Of a stretch of DNA of 64,000 nt, positions 50,609-58,952 are shown in pieces; within the stretch, counting starts at the first letter, position 1; the number at the start of each line of letters is the position of its first letter. This DNA comes from Rhizobium sp. Root482 (lineage in GTDB: Bacteria; Pseudomonadota; Alphaproteobacteria; Rhizobiales; Rhizobiaceae), in contig NZ_LMFA01000023.1 of the NCBI RefSeq assembly GCF_001426565.1, positions 1-64,000 of the forward strand. The letters are read 5' to 3'. The notes under the pieces were generated by a model. The model worked only from the letters and a program-made list of their open reading frames with translations, searched no databases and was not told the DNA's origin. Both the position numbers and the translations under genes were made by a program.

Positions 50609-53418
50609 CGCATGCGGACGGCGGACATCGCATTGGCGCGTGGTGCTGGCATGAGAGACATGCCGCACCCTGCCGTGTCGTCGACCGGGAGGAGATCTGG
50701 GGCGAGACCGCCTATCGGGTCTGGCTGCCCGGCAAGGATACCGTCATCCGCGCCCGTTCACGCGACCTGAGCCCGCTCGACGCCGTCCAGCCGACGGTCG
50801 AGCAGATCCTGCACACCGCCGCCGCGGCGAAGCTGCTGGACGCACTGGAGAACAACCTCCTGCTGGCGCCGATCCAGTCGAGCGTCGTACCGCTGCCACA
50901 CCAGCTTTATGCGTTGAACCGCGCCATGAGCAAGGATCGGATCCGATACCTGCTTGCGGACGAGGTCGGCCTCGGCAAGACAATCGAAGCCGGTCTCATC
51001 CTTCGCGAGCTCAAGCTGCGCGGCATGGCGAAGCGGATCCTTGTCGTGGCGCCGAAGGGGCTGGTCCGGCAATGGCGGGCCGAGATGCGCCTTCATTTCG
51101 GAGAAAACTTCCAATACATCGAGCCCTCGGAACTCTCCGCCTTCCGTCAATGGCGCAGCGACGAGGAAAACCTCTGGCGGCTCCATGATCAGGTGATCTG
51201 CTCGCTCGATTCCGTGAAGCCACTCGAGGGCCGCCGCGGCTGGAGCCTCGAGCAGCTCAGCACCTATAACAGGGAGCGCTTCGAGGACCTGATCTCGGCC
51301 TCGTGGGATCTGGTCATCATCGACGAAGCCCACCGCATGGGCGGCAGCACCGACCAGGTCGCCCGCTACAAACTGGGCGCTGCATTGGCGGAGGCGGCAC
51401 CTTACCTGTTGCTCCTCTCGGCGACGCCGCACCAGGGAAAGACCGACCAGTTCCTTCGCCTGCTGCAGCTGATCGACCGGGATTCCTTCCCGGATGAGAA
51501 CAGCGTGACGAGCGAGCGGGTGCGCCCGTTCGTCGTGCGCACGGAGAAGCGCGTTGCGATCGACGCGGAAGGCAAGCCTTTGTTCAAGCCGCGCATGACG
51601 CGGCTCCATCCGGTTGCCTGGGAGGACCGCCACGCGGCTCAGCAGAAGCTCTATGAGGCTGTCACGGACTATATCCGCCACGGCTATAACCAAGCCATGG
51701 ACGCGAAGCAGCGGCACATCGGGTTCCTCATGATCCTGATGCAGAGGCTGGTAACCTCCAGCACGGCCGCCATCCGCACGACGCTTGAAAAGCGGCAGGC
51801 CTTGCTGGGCCAGCCGCAGCTCCAGCCATCACTGTTCGAAGCGGGCGACGTCGATGAGTGGGCGGAGCTCGACGGCCAGACCCAGGTGGATCTCGCCATC
51901 CAGGCCAGGGGCTGGGAGATGGAGAAGGCCGAGGTCGACACGCTGCTTGAACTGGCCCGGTCCACTGAGGCTCAGGGAACTGACGCCAAAGCCGAAGCAC
52001 TGCTGGAACTGATTTACAAGGCTCAGCAGGAAGAGAACGATTCTGAGCTGAAGGTGCTGGTCTTCACCGAATTCGTGCCGACGCAGGCGATGCTCGCGAA
52101 TTTCCTGGAAAGCCGCGGCTTCTCGGTCGCCACGCTTAACGGGAGCATGGATCTCGAAGCACGCGCGAAGGCCCAAGAAGTTTTCTCCCGCGATGTCCGT
52201 ATATTGGTCTCGACCGATGCGGGCGGCGAGGGCTTGAACCTTCAATTCTGCCACGTCATCGTCAACTTCGACATGCCGTGGAATCCGATGCGCGTTGAAC
52301 AGCGCATTGGCCGAGTCGACCGTATTGGGCAGCCGCACATCGTGCGCGCGATCAACTTCGTGCTGGAGGAGACGGTCGAGCATCGTGTCCGCGAGGTCCT
52401 GGAAACCAAGCTGGCGGTCATTGCCGAAGAGTTCGGCGTCGACAAAGCCTCCGATGTGATGGACTCTGTCGAAACAGAGCCGCTGTTTGATGCGTTGTTC
52501 GTCCACGGCATCCAGAACCCCGACGCAATCGAAAGCGAGTGCGACACGGTCATATCCCAACTTCGATCGACCCTTGCGGAAAGCCGCAAGAGCAGCGAGC
52601 TCTTGTCCGACGGCCACGAGCTTGATGCAGACGGTGCCCGAAAGTGGCGAGACCACCCGGCGCAGTTCTGGCTGGAGCGGGCCATCACAACCGGGTTGCC
52701 CGCGCGTGGCGGAAAAGCTGCCAAGGAAGGTGACGCATGGCAGGTGCGTTGGGCCGACGGCAGCGAGTCAGCCAAAGTTTGCTTCGACGCGAGAACAGCA
52801 GAAGGCCGCCCCGACGTCGAGTGGGTGACGCTCGAAGATCCCCGCGCTCGGGCGTTGATCAGCGATCTGCCGCGCTGCGTTTCGGGTCAACCGCTGCCGA
52901 CAGTCCGGATTGCAGGACTTCCTGACAGCGTCCGTGGCGCATGGTCGCTCTGGGAGATAAGCCTGTCCGCCGATGATTTCAGCCGGCGGCGTTTCCTGCC
53001 CGTGTTCGTCAACGACGAAGGGCGTACCTTCCTGCCGACAGCCAAGCGGATCTGGGACCTTCTTCTTACGGAACATGTCGAGCGAGTAGGGGCAGTCGCT
53101 GCGGGAGATGCCGATGACGGGTTTGATCGGTCAAGGAATGCAGCTGTCGCTCATGGTGAACGCATCTTCACGGATCTGGTCCAAGAGCACAGGACCCGGG
53201 TCCAGGAAGAGCGCCAACGCGCCAAATATGCCTACGAAGCGCGACATCAGGCAATCGGCCGGATCGGCCTCCAGACGGTCCGGGATTTCCGTCGCAAGCG
53301 TCTGCAGTCCGACCATGATACCCGTATGGCCCAGCTCGATGCTGCCGAGGCATACACGCCCGATCTCAGTGCCGTTCTCATGTTGCGCGTCGGTGAACCG
53401 GCACCCGGTGCATCATGA
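50605..53418 (+). CDS. brxHII: BREX-3 SNF2-type helicase BrxHII
   Basis: A 937-residue superfamily 2 helicase. Motif I is D-E-V-G-L-G-K-T (119-126), motif II is D-E-A-H (240-243), motif III is L-S-A-T-P-H, and the second core domain has D-A-G-G-E-G-L-N-L and Q-R-I-G-R-V-D-R-I-G-Q near 565-577. BrxHII is the helicase of type 3 BREX. Its GTG start overlaps the pglX stop by four bases, and its stop overlaps pglZ likewise. Confidence 0.92.
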   Translation: MTHADGGHRIGAWCWHERHAAPCRVVDREEIWGETAYRVWLPGKDTVIRARSRDLSPLDAVQPTVEQILHTAAAAKLLDALENNLLLAPIQSSVVPLPHQLYALNRAMSKDRIRYLLADEVGLGKTIEAGLILRELKLRGMAKRILVVAPKGLVRQWRAEMRLHFGENFQYIEPSELSAFRQWRSDEENLWRLHDQVICSLDSVKPLEGRRGWSLEQLSTYNRERFEDLISASWDLVIIDEAHRMGGSTDQVARYKLGAALAEAAPYLLLLSATPHQGKTDQFLRLLQLIDRDSFPDENSVTSERVRPFVVRTEKRVAIDAEGKPLFKPRMTRLHPVAWEDRHAAQQKLYEAVTDYIRHGYNQAMDAKQRHIGFLMILMQRLVTSSTAAIRTTLEKRQALLGQPQLQPSLFEAGDVDEWAELDGQTQVDLAIQARGWEMEKAEVDTLLELARSTEAQGTDAKAEALLELIYKAQQEENDSELKVLVFTEFVPTQAMLANFLESRGFSVATLNGSMDLEARAKAQEVFSRDVRILVSTDAGGEGLNLQFCHVIVNFDMPWNPMRVEQRIGRVDRIGQPHIVRAINFVLEETVEHRVREVLETKLAVIAEEFGVDKASDVMDSVETEPLFDALFVHGIQNPDAIESECDTVISQLRSTLAESRKSSELLSDGHELDADGARKWRDHPAQFWLERAITTGLPARGGKAAKEGDAWQVRWADGSESAKVCFDARTAEGRPDVEWVTLEDPRARALISDLPRCVSGQPLPTVRIAGLPDSVRGAWSLWEISLSADDFSRRRFLPVFVNDEGRTFLPTAKRIWDLLLTEHVERVGAVAAGDADDGFDRSRNAAVAHGERIFTDLVQEHRTRVQEERQRAKYAYEARHQAIGRIGLQTVRDFRRKRLQSDHDTRMAQLDAAEAYTPDLSAVLMLRVGEPAPGAS

Positions 53419-55415
53419 GTGCCTGGACCGACCGCATACTGCAGGAGTTTCCGGCCGACCTGTCCCGCTTCTGGATCGCCTGCGACCCGGACGACCTTCT
53501 GTTGGATGAGCGCATCCTTCACAGTCTTCGGGAGCGGGGCTTCGAGGCGTTGCCATTTGAAGACTCTGTTGCCTTCAGGACAGAATATGAAGAGCGCTAC
53601 CGGGCAGCTTGGGACCGCGGTGAGGAGGGCTCTGCAAAAGCGCTCATCTTGCAGCTGCGCGGGACCGATCTTAACGCGCTGCCGTGGGACTACGTCCGTA
53701 TGGGACGAAAGGTCGGCCTCAGCCTGGCCGATCTATTTCCCAAGCTGAGCTATGGCGTACTCCGGCAGATCGACACGGAGTACCACGACGCCCTGTTCCT
53801 GGCGCACAACAGGCACACCACTCAGCCGCTCGGAGAAAGCGCGACCAAGGATTTCATACTCACCCACATCTTTCGCATCAGCCCCTACCTGCTCAGCAGG
53901 CCCGAGGACTTCTGGCGGGAGGTTCTGCGGCTGCACTACCGCGGAGCCGGGCTGCCGGATCTGCTCGCGCGGCATGTTGCGGCAGTATTGAAAGACACGC
54001 TCCTCGGCGAACTGCCCGTTGCAGAGCTGCTTTCGTCGAAGAGCTACATGGTGCGCGCCGTGCAGGAGGCGTGGAGTCGATTCTTATCGCAGTACGGGAT
54101 CCAGAACGATCGTTCATCGAACGACGGAACGACAGAGGCGCTCGAACCGGTTTCGGTCCCGTTTGAGCATCCCGATGTCAGGGTCATCGTCGACACGATG
54201 TTTCTCGAAGGAGCCATTCAGCCGGTCGGTGTGCAAGGGTCTCTCCCGCCTGACTTGCCGGGGTGGATCAATGTGGGGCTGGTTGAAGATCCTCACGCGC
54301 TTGGCAACCTTATATCCGAAGGTGTGAAGAGGATCGCTGCCGACCTGCCCTCGGTCGAATCTTCGCATCGCGACTGGGTCGAGCTAGCGCGCCGGCTTGG
54401 AGAGGTCATCTCCCGGTTCAATAGTCTGAACGCGCAAATTGCTGAGCCGATACAACAGCAGGTCCGCGCGCTGCAGCGCGACGTGGACGAGCGTTTAAAA
54501 GACTGGCTGTTACAGCATTTCGCAGACCTGCCGTCTCTTCCTGCCGCGAAGGGGCCCGTGATGGTCCATCATGTCCCGCGGTATCTGGCATTGCGCCGGA
54601 GCGCGGGCGACGAACGGATTGCGCTCCTTGTATTCGACGGCATGGCAATGGATCAATGGATCCAGGTCCGAGAGTACTTGGCGGCAAGCGTGCCCGGTTT
54701 TTCGGCGGATGAAGGCGGATGCTTCGCATGGCTGCCCACTCTGACCTCTGTCTCGCGACAGGCTCTGTTCTCAGGTCTTAGGCCCCGTGAGTTCCAGAAC
54801 TCGATCGAAACCACGTCTCAGGAACCTTCTCTGTGGACCCGCTTTTGGCAGGAGAACGGACTTCACAAATCGGAGATCATCTATCAGAAGAGCCTGAAGC
54901 GGACTGAGCAACTGGCTGAGTTGGAGGAGGCCATCGCCAGGCCGACAACTAAGGTGGCCGGAATAGTCGTCGATATGATCGATGAAATTGTTCACGGGGC
55001 GATGCTCGGGAAACGAGGCATCGCAGGGCAGATCCGTGCGTGGTGCGAAACTGGTTTTATCGAGAAGCTGTTCCTGCTTTTGGCCGAGCATGGGTATCAG
55101 ATCTACCTCACAGCTGACCACGGCAACGTGGATGCGGAAGGCATTGGTCGGCTTAGCCAAGGTGTGGTGTCTGAGTTGAGGGGCGAAAGGGTGCGAACCT
55201 ATCGCAATGAAACCCTAGCAGCGTCGGTACCGCCAGAAATCGATGCCTTCCGGTTCAATAGTCCTGGACTACCGACAGACTTCTTGCCGCTATACGCGGG
55301 CTCGCGGGGAGCATTTGTTCCGAGAGGAGAACAAATCGTTGCGCACGGCGGGGCATCAGTTGAGGAGCTGATTGTCCCTTTCATAAAGATAAAGATATCG
55401 AGAATGACTTCATGA
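53415..55415 (+). CDS. pglZ: BREX phosphatase-like protein PglZ
   Basis: A 666-residue PglZ with the alkaline-phosphatase-like core: L-L-V-F-D-G-M-A-M-D-Q-W near 403-414 carries the metal/nucleophile Asp region, and T-A-D-H-G-N-V-D-A near 565 gives the second metal site. PglZ is the hallmark protein of BREX, found in all types and needed for both defence and methylation. ATG overlaps brxHII; its stop overlaps brxA (ATGA). Confidence 0.93.
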   Translation: MSAWTDRILQEFPADLSRFWIACDPDDLLLDERILHSLRERGFEALPFEDSVAFRTEYEERYRAAWDRGEEGSAKALILQLRGTDLNALPWDYVRMGRKVGLSLADLFPKLSYGVLRQIDTEYHDALFLAHNRHTTQPLGESATKDFILTHIFRISPYLLSRPEDFWREVLRLHYRGAGLPDLLARHVAAVLKDTLLGELPVAELLSSKSYMVRAVQEAWSRFLSQYGIQNDRSSNDGTTEALEPVSVPFEHPDVRVIVDTMFLEGAIQPVGVQGSLPPDLPGWINVGLVEDPHALGNLISEGVKRIAADLPSVESSHRDWVELARRLGEVISRFNSLNAQIAEPIQQQVRALQRDVDERLKDWLLQHFADLPSLPAAKGPVMVHHVPRYLALRRSAGDERIALLVFDGMAMDQWIQVREYLAASVPGFSADEGGCFAWLPTLTSVSRQALFSGLRPREFQNSIETTSQEPSLWTRFWQENGLHKSEIIYQKSLKRTEQLAELEEAIARPTTKVAGIVVDMIDEIVHGAMLGKRGIAGQIRAWCETGFIEKLFLLLAEHGYQIYLTADHGNVDAEGIGRLSQGVVSELRGERVRTYRNETLAASVPPEIDAFRFNSPGLPTDFLPLYAGSRGAFVPRGEQIVAHGGASVEELIVPFIKIKISRMTS

Positions 55416-56137
55416 GCTCGCCGTCCCCGCAAATCGGTTTTGACCGCTTCATTCAGTTGGACTGGGCTGTGACCGCGCTGCGCATCAGGGCGGGCGTGGC
55501 CACTATTGAAGCTCTCACGGAGGTACTGGAATCGTCGCACGCTGGGCCGGCAGCCAGGAAGAAGACCAGAACTGTACTTAATCGCCTGTGGCTGGAGCCG
55601 CGGCCTGATCTTGTCGACTTTGCAAATCGCGGCGTGCAAATCTATCGCGACGCACCCGATACCACCGCGCCCGGGCTGACCTGGGGCATGGCACTCGCCA
55701 CTTATCCCTTCTTCGGAAGAGTGGCGGAGATCGTCGGGCGGCTGACGGCGCTACAAGGCGATTGCACCTCCGCAGAGGTCCATCGGCGTATGGCTGAGAT
55801 CTATGGAGAACGTGAGGGCACTCGCCGCATGACCAATATGGTTCTGCAATCTCAGGCGAGCTGGGGCGCAATCGCGCGAGTCGATAAAGGTCAGCGGATC
55901 CTGCGCAAGGAGGCGATCGATCTACACGGGGCGCCAGTTGCTGCTTGGCTGGCCGAAGCGTGCTTACGATACAGCGGACGTGCGCTCGCCTTAGCGATCA
56001 TAGAATCGAGCCCCATTATCTACCCATTCGTGCTTGGTGGCTCGACGGCCTACCTCCTTTCTAAGGCACCGGCACTTGAAATGCGGATGGACAGTGCCGG
56101 CAGCCAAGTCATCGGATTGTCGAATTCTAGCCGCTAA
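55412..56137 (+). CDS. brxA: BREX protein BrxA (DUF1819)
   Basis: A 241-residue protein of the DUF1819 family, a NusB-like all-helical protein: L-W-L-E-P-R-P-D-L-V-D-F, then G-M-A-L-A-T-Y-P-F-F and Y-G-E-R-E-G-T-R-R-M, and a C-terminal helix region S-P-I-I-Y-P-F-V-L. BrxA binds DNA in other BREX types. In type 3 BREX it is the last gene, as here. Its start overlaps the pglZ stop. Confidence 0.88.
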   Translation: MSSPSPQIGFDRFIQLDWAVTALRIRAGVATIEALTEVLESSHAGPAARKKTRTVLNRLWLEPRPDLVDFANRGVQIYRDAPDTTAPGLTWGMALATYPFFGRVAEIVGRLTALQGDCTSAEVHRRMAEIYGEREGTRRMTNMVLQSQASWGAIARVDKGQRILRKEAIDLHGAPVAAWLAEACLRYSGRALALAIIESSPIIYPFVLGGSTAYLLSKAPALEMRMDSAGSQVIGLSNSSR

Positions 56138-56240
56138 GGGGATTGCCCAAGATTGCTTTCCTGCTGACGTGCCAACGATCTAATCTCAAGCGCCGCTGTG
56201 ATCATGATACACCTATGAGTGGCCCGAAGGCGTCGATGCC

Positions 56241-56747
56241 CTACCGCCCCAACACTGACTTTATGGTGTGACCGCCGCCATAGATGGCGAGCCAGAGGCC
56301 GGCGAAACCGAGCAGGTGCTCCCACGGGATCGGGACGATAGATGTACCGGCGGTTGCGTTCACAACCGGCAGGATCACGCCGTTCCACGACCAGAGGAAC
56401 AGCAACATCCACGACATGGCCGGGCGCCATCCCCATGAGAAGACGCTGCCGCGCTGATCCTCACGGTCCAGCATGTGGTCGCGCTGCGCGGTCGCCATGG
56501 TGAGATAGCCAACCCACTCGGCGCTCCGTTCGCGCTCGATCGCCTGAACCTTGGTGGCGGCTTTGGGGTCCGCCTCGATCGCAGCTTTCAATGCTTCCGG
56601 TGTGGGCTGAGCACCGAAGGCCTGGGCGAGCGCCTCAACCACCTGTGCGGAAGCTTCTCCAGCGATCCCGCCGACATTGGTGCGCAGGATCGAGCCGAGA
56701 ATGGGCGCGCCAAGGCTGACTAGAACAGGAGCAAGGGAACTAAGCAT
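56241..56747 (-). CDS. Holin of the GTA 3TM family
   Basis: A 168-residue protein with a Gly/Ala-rich amphipathic start, a charged centre (A-T-K-V-Q-A-I-E-R-E-R-S-A-E-W), and two clear hydrophobic helices at the end (W-G-W-R-P-A-M-S-W-M-L-L-F-L-W-S-W and L-G-F-A-G-L-W-L-A-I-Y-G-G). It matches the 3TM holins described for gene transfer agents, which let the endolysin reach the wall. ATG at 56747 has GAGG in front; GTG at 56759 is the alternative. It overlaps the endolysin gene by 8 bases. Confidence 0.8.
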   Translation of the reverse strand: MLSSLAPVLVSLGAPILGSILRTNVGGIAGEASAQVVEALAQAFGAQPTPEALKAAIEADPKAATKVQAIERERSAEWVGYLTMATAQRDHMLDREDQRGSVFSWGWRPAMSWMLLFLWSWNGVILPVVNATAGTSIVPIPWEHLLGFAGLWLAIYGGGHTIKSVLGR

Positions 56748-57474
56748 TTGCGGCCTCACGTGCGTAGGCTGTGGCGCGGTGGGTGTTGATCACTGCGCGG
56801 ATGATGAGGAAGGCGAGCGCCGCGAACGCGACGGAGACGATGCCAGAGAGGATCCAGTCCCCGAGCTGCGCGCCCTGATCGATGGAGATTGCGCCGCCTC
56901 CACCGGCGCCAGCCGCGGCCCCGGTCTGCTTACCCGCCTGAGAGCGCGCCTTGTCCGCCTCGTCACCCAGTTGCTGCTTGACCAGATCGCTGTTGTCGTT
57001 CGCGGCCGTCAGTGCCCAGGCCACGCCCTTGGCCTCGATATCAGCGACGCGACGCGCCCAGCCGCGGCCGAAGGTGTTCCAGATATTCAGCGACCGCATG
57101 AAGCTGAGCCGCGTGGCGCAGATGCGCTTGACTGTCACATGGTCCGGCCCGCCGATCGAAGCGAGCAGCCATTTGCGGCCGCGCGAGACGCCGGAGTTCA
57201 CCGACGCATCGTAGGTGGCGAGATCGACGCCGGTCGCCAGCGTTGGGCCGCCGCTGGGCACCCAATACTGCTCGAAGTAGATCTGCTCGGCTTCGGCAAG
57301 CGTGATCTGACGAACCGGGCGGATCTGCTTGCCGTGCTGGCGCAGCCAAGCGTGGTACACGGCTTCGGTCACGCCATACATCGTCTTGCCACCTGGATCG
57401 GCGGGATGGTCAGACCATCCGCCCTCCCATCTCTTCGTCACGTCATGGCAGCGCCGGAACTTGGCCGTGCTCAT
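56740..57474 (-). CDS. GH108 endolysin with C-terminal membrane helix
   Basis: A 244-residue protein. The catalytic glycoside hydrolase 108 domain (1-90) has W-E-G-G-W-S-D-H-P-A-D-P-G-G-K-T-M-Y-G-V-T with the catalytic Glu. The peptidoglycan-binding domain 3 follows (90-170), and a Gly/Ala linker leads to one membrane helix (L-S-G-I-V-S-V-A-F-A-A-L-A-F-L-I-I). It cleaves the host wall at lysis. ATG at 57474 has GAGGAGAA; the longer frame upstream lacks one. The membrane tail resembles a signal-arrest or anchored endolysin. Confidence 0.85.
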   Translation of the reverse strand: MSTAKFRRCHDVTKRWEGGWSDHPADPGGKTMYGVTEAVYHAWLRQHGKQIRPVRQITLAEAEQIYFEQYWVPSGGPTLATGVDLATYDASVNSGVSRGRKWLLASIGGPDHVTVKRICATRLSFMRSLNIWNTFGRGWARRVADIEAKGVAWALTAANDNSDLVKQQLGDEADKARSQAGKQTGAAAGAGGGGAISIDQGAQLGDWILSGIVSVAFAALAFLIIRAVINTHRATAYAREAANA

Positions 57475-57555
57475 CGCCGGTTCTCCTCTTGATGCTGGAT
57501 ACGAAAAACCCGCCTCGAGGGCGGTGCGGTTGGCCAATCGGGTTGGTTGGTGCGC

Positions 57556-57846
57556 CTACGGAGTGCCGCCGAAGATCTTGAGCTTGATTGCGATGCCCGC
57601 GAGCAGCGCAAGCATGATCCCGGTGGTGATCATCCGCACCGAGGTCTGCACCGCTGTCCGCCGCACAAGCCGGATGCATTCCAGCAGCGAGCGGATGTCA
57701 CGGATATCGAGTGCGGCTTCCTTGCCCTCGAGCCCGACGTCTGCGAGCGCACGTTTGGCGCCTTCTTCGGCAGCGCGCGCCAGCATCGCCTCGAACTCAC
57801 CCTCTGGAATGCGAACGAAGCCTTGATCGGAACGGGGTGGTGTCAT
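57556..57846 (-). CDS. Small phage membrane protein (possibly DUF6127-like)
   Basis: A 96-residue protein: a hydrophilic helix region (F-E-A-M-L-A-R-A-A-E-E-G-A-K-R-A-L) then a C-terminal hydrophobic helix (I-T-T-G-I-M-L-A-L-L-A-G-I-A-I-K-L). It lies between the tip protein and the endolysin, where many phages have a lysis accessory such as a pinholin or spanin-like protein. AAGGAG fits the second ATG of an ATGATG pair at 57846; the tip protein stops at 57867. Function unknown. Confidence 0.65.
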   Translation of the reverse strand: MTPPRSDQGFVRIPEGEFEAMLARAAEEGAKRALADVGLEGKEAALDIRDIRSLLECIRLVRRTAVQTSVRMITTGIMLALLAGIAIKLKIFGGTP

Positions 57847-57866
57847 CATTTCTCCTTTCCCGCTCA

Positions 57867-58943
57867 TCAGCCGACCTTCGCACCCCAGAACGAGGTGTGA
57901 TCAGCGGCGAAATAGCCATCGGCAACGCGGAAGGCGCCCTGCAGCTCAACCGTGTCGCCGGCGTTGAGCGGCACCATCGTCTGAAGCCAGAGCGCGGTAG
58001 CCTCGGAGACATGGGGCCCCGAGATTTCCCCGAAGGTGCCTCTGATTTCAGTGGCGGCATTGAGAACCAGTCGGCCGCGCATCCGGGCTGTTGTGCTGGA
58101 ATTCACCTTGTAGAGGAGCGTCGCGCCGAACAGGTAGGTGCCGGCGACCGCCGCCACGAAGCGGTTGTTGGCAGCGTCGAAGGCACCCTGGTCGTTATAG
58201 TCGGTGTTGTTGATGCCAATTTTGGTCCAGGTGTCGACGGCTACGTAGTTGTCGTAGTTCGTAAAGCTCTTGAAGCGCGGCAGGCGCGGCTGGTCGACGA
58301 CGCCGTTGGCGTTGTCGACGATGAACCCGTCGAAGAAGCTCGAGCCATCCGCCGACACGGCAAGCCTGAACTTGTCCGAGCCGAACAGCCCCAGCAGTGC
58401 TTTTGTGACGTAGGCGGTCTGGAGGGTGAGCCCGAGATCATCGCCCGCCGCCTCCTTGTTCATCGTGTAGAAGAGATCGCCGCTTCCGCCTTCGCCGACG
58501 GTCCTGGCTGTCCAGAGCGCGGCGTTGAGCTTGGCGGAGAACGGATTAGCCGCGTCCGCTATGGTGCCTACGCCAACCGACACCAAGTTCTGCAGGGCCG
58601 CAGGGGTCGTGCTCTTCCATTCCGAGCCGTCATAGACGAGCAACAAATTCTCATCCTCGATCCAGACCCGCCAACCTGCCCGAGGCGGCAGGCGCAGCCA
58701 GGCGCCGTCGGTCCAGAGGGCGACGTTCAGGTCCCAGGTCGCCCAGTCGCCGGTGGCGCCAGACCCTACAATGTAACGGTCGCCGTCGGCCGGAGAACCG
58801 GGCGGCGCGGTCAGGTCCCGATCAAGGACCGAGAGCTGCACGAGCCCATCGAGGAGACGAAGCGCCTCGTTGTGGGTTACGTGCTTCTGGGCCTGCGCCG
58901 CCAGGATGTAGGGCAGCAGCAGATGGGTCGTGGCGTCGGACAT
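57867..58943 (-). CDS. DUF2793 phage protein with C1q-like C-terminal domain
   Basis: A 358-residue protein. The first about 110 residues match DUF2793 (L-L-L-P-Y-I-L-A-A-Q-A-Q-K-H-V-T-H-N-E-A-L, then A-G-W-R-V-W-I-E-D-E-N-L-L). The last about 120 residues look like a C1q/TNF-type jelly roll (F-V-A-A-V-A-G-T-Y-L-F-G-A-T, L-N-A-G-D-T-V-E-L-Q-G, W-G-A-K-V). This suggests a trimeric adhesin or fibre tip for host recognition. It directly follows the megatron gene, the usual place of such a protein. Confidence 0.82.
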   Translation of the reverse strand: MSDATTHLLLPYILAAQAQKHVTHNEALRLLDGLVQLSVLDRDLTAPPGSPADGDRYIVGSGATGDWATWDLNVALWTDGAWLRLPPRAGWRVWIEDENLLLVYDGSEWKSTTPAALQNLVSVGVGTIADAANPFSAKLNAALWTARTVGEGGSGDLFYTMNKEAAGDDLGLTLQTAYVTKALLGLFGSDKFRLAVSADGSSFFDGFIVDNANGVVDQPRLPRFKSFTNYDNYVAVDTWTKIGINNTDYNDQGAFDAANNRFVAAVAGTYLFGATLLYKVNSSTTARMRGRLVLNAATEIRGTFGEISGPHVSEATALWLQTMVPLNAGDTVELQGAFRVADGYFAADHTSFWGAKVG

Positions 58944-58952
58944 GAAAGGCTT

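Larger units (their letters stand above)
38428..56137. mobile_element. Genomic island: serine recombinase, ParB/RepB-like pair and type 3 BREX operon
   Basis: The stretch holds a small regulator, a large serine recombinase, two ParB-like proteins, a WYL regulator and six BREX genes. It interrupts the run of chromosomal stress genes on the left and ends against prophage genes on the right. Exact ends are uncertain: I could not find a clear duplicated attachment core, and the right end may lie outside the window if island and prophage form one unit. Confidence 0.7.

Noticed and set aside
50605-55415. DISARM or type I restriction system instead of BREX
   Set aside because: A methyltransferase and SNF2 helicase also occur in DISARM, but brxF, brxC, pglZ and DUF1819 brxA in this order identify BREX type 3.
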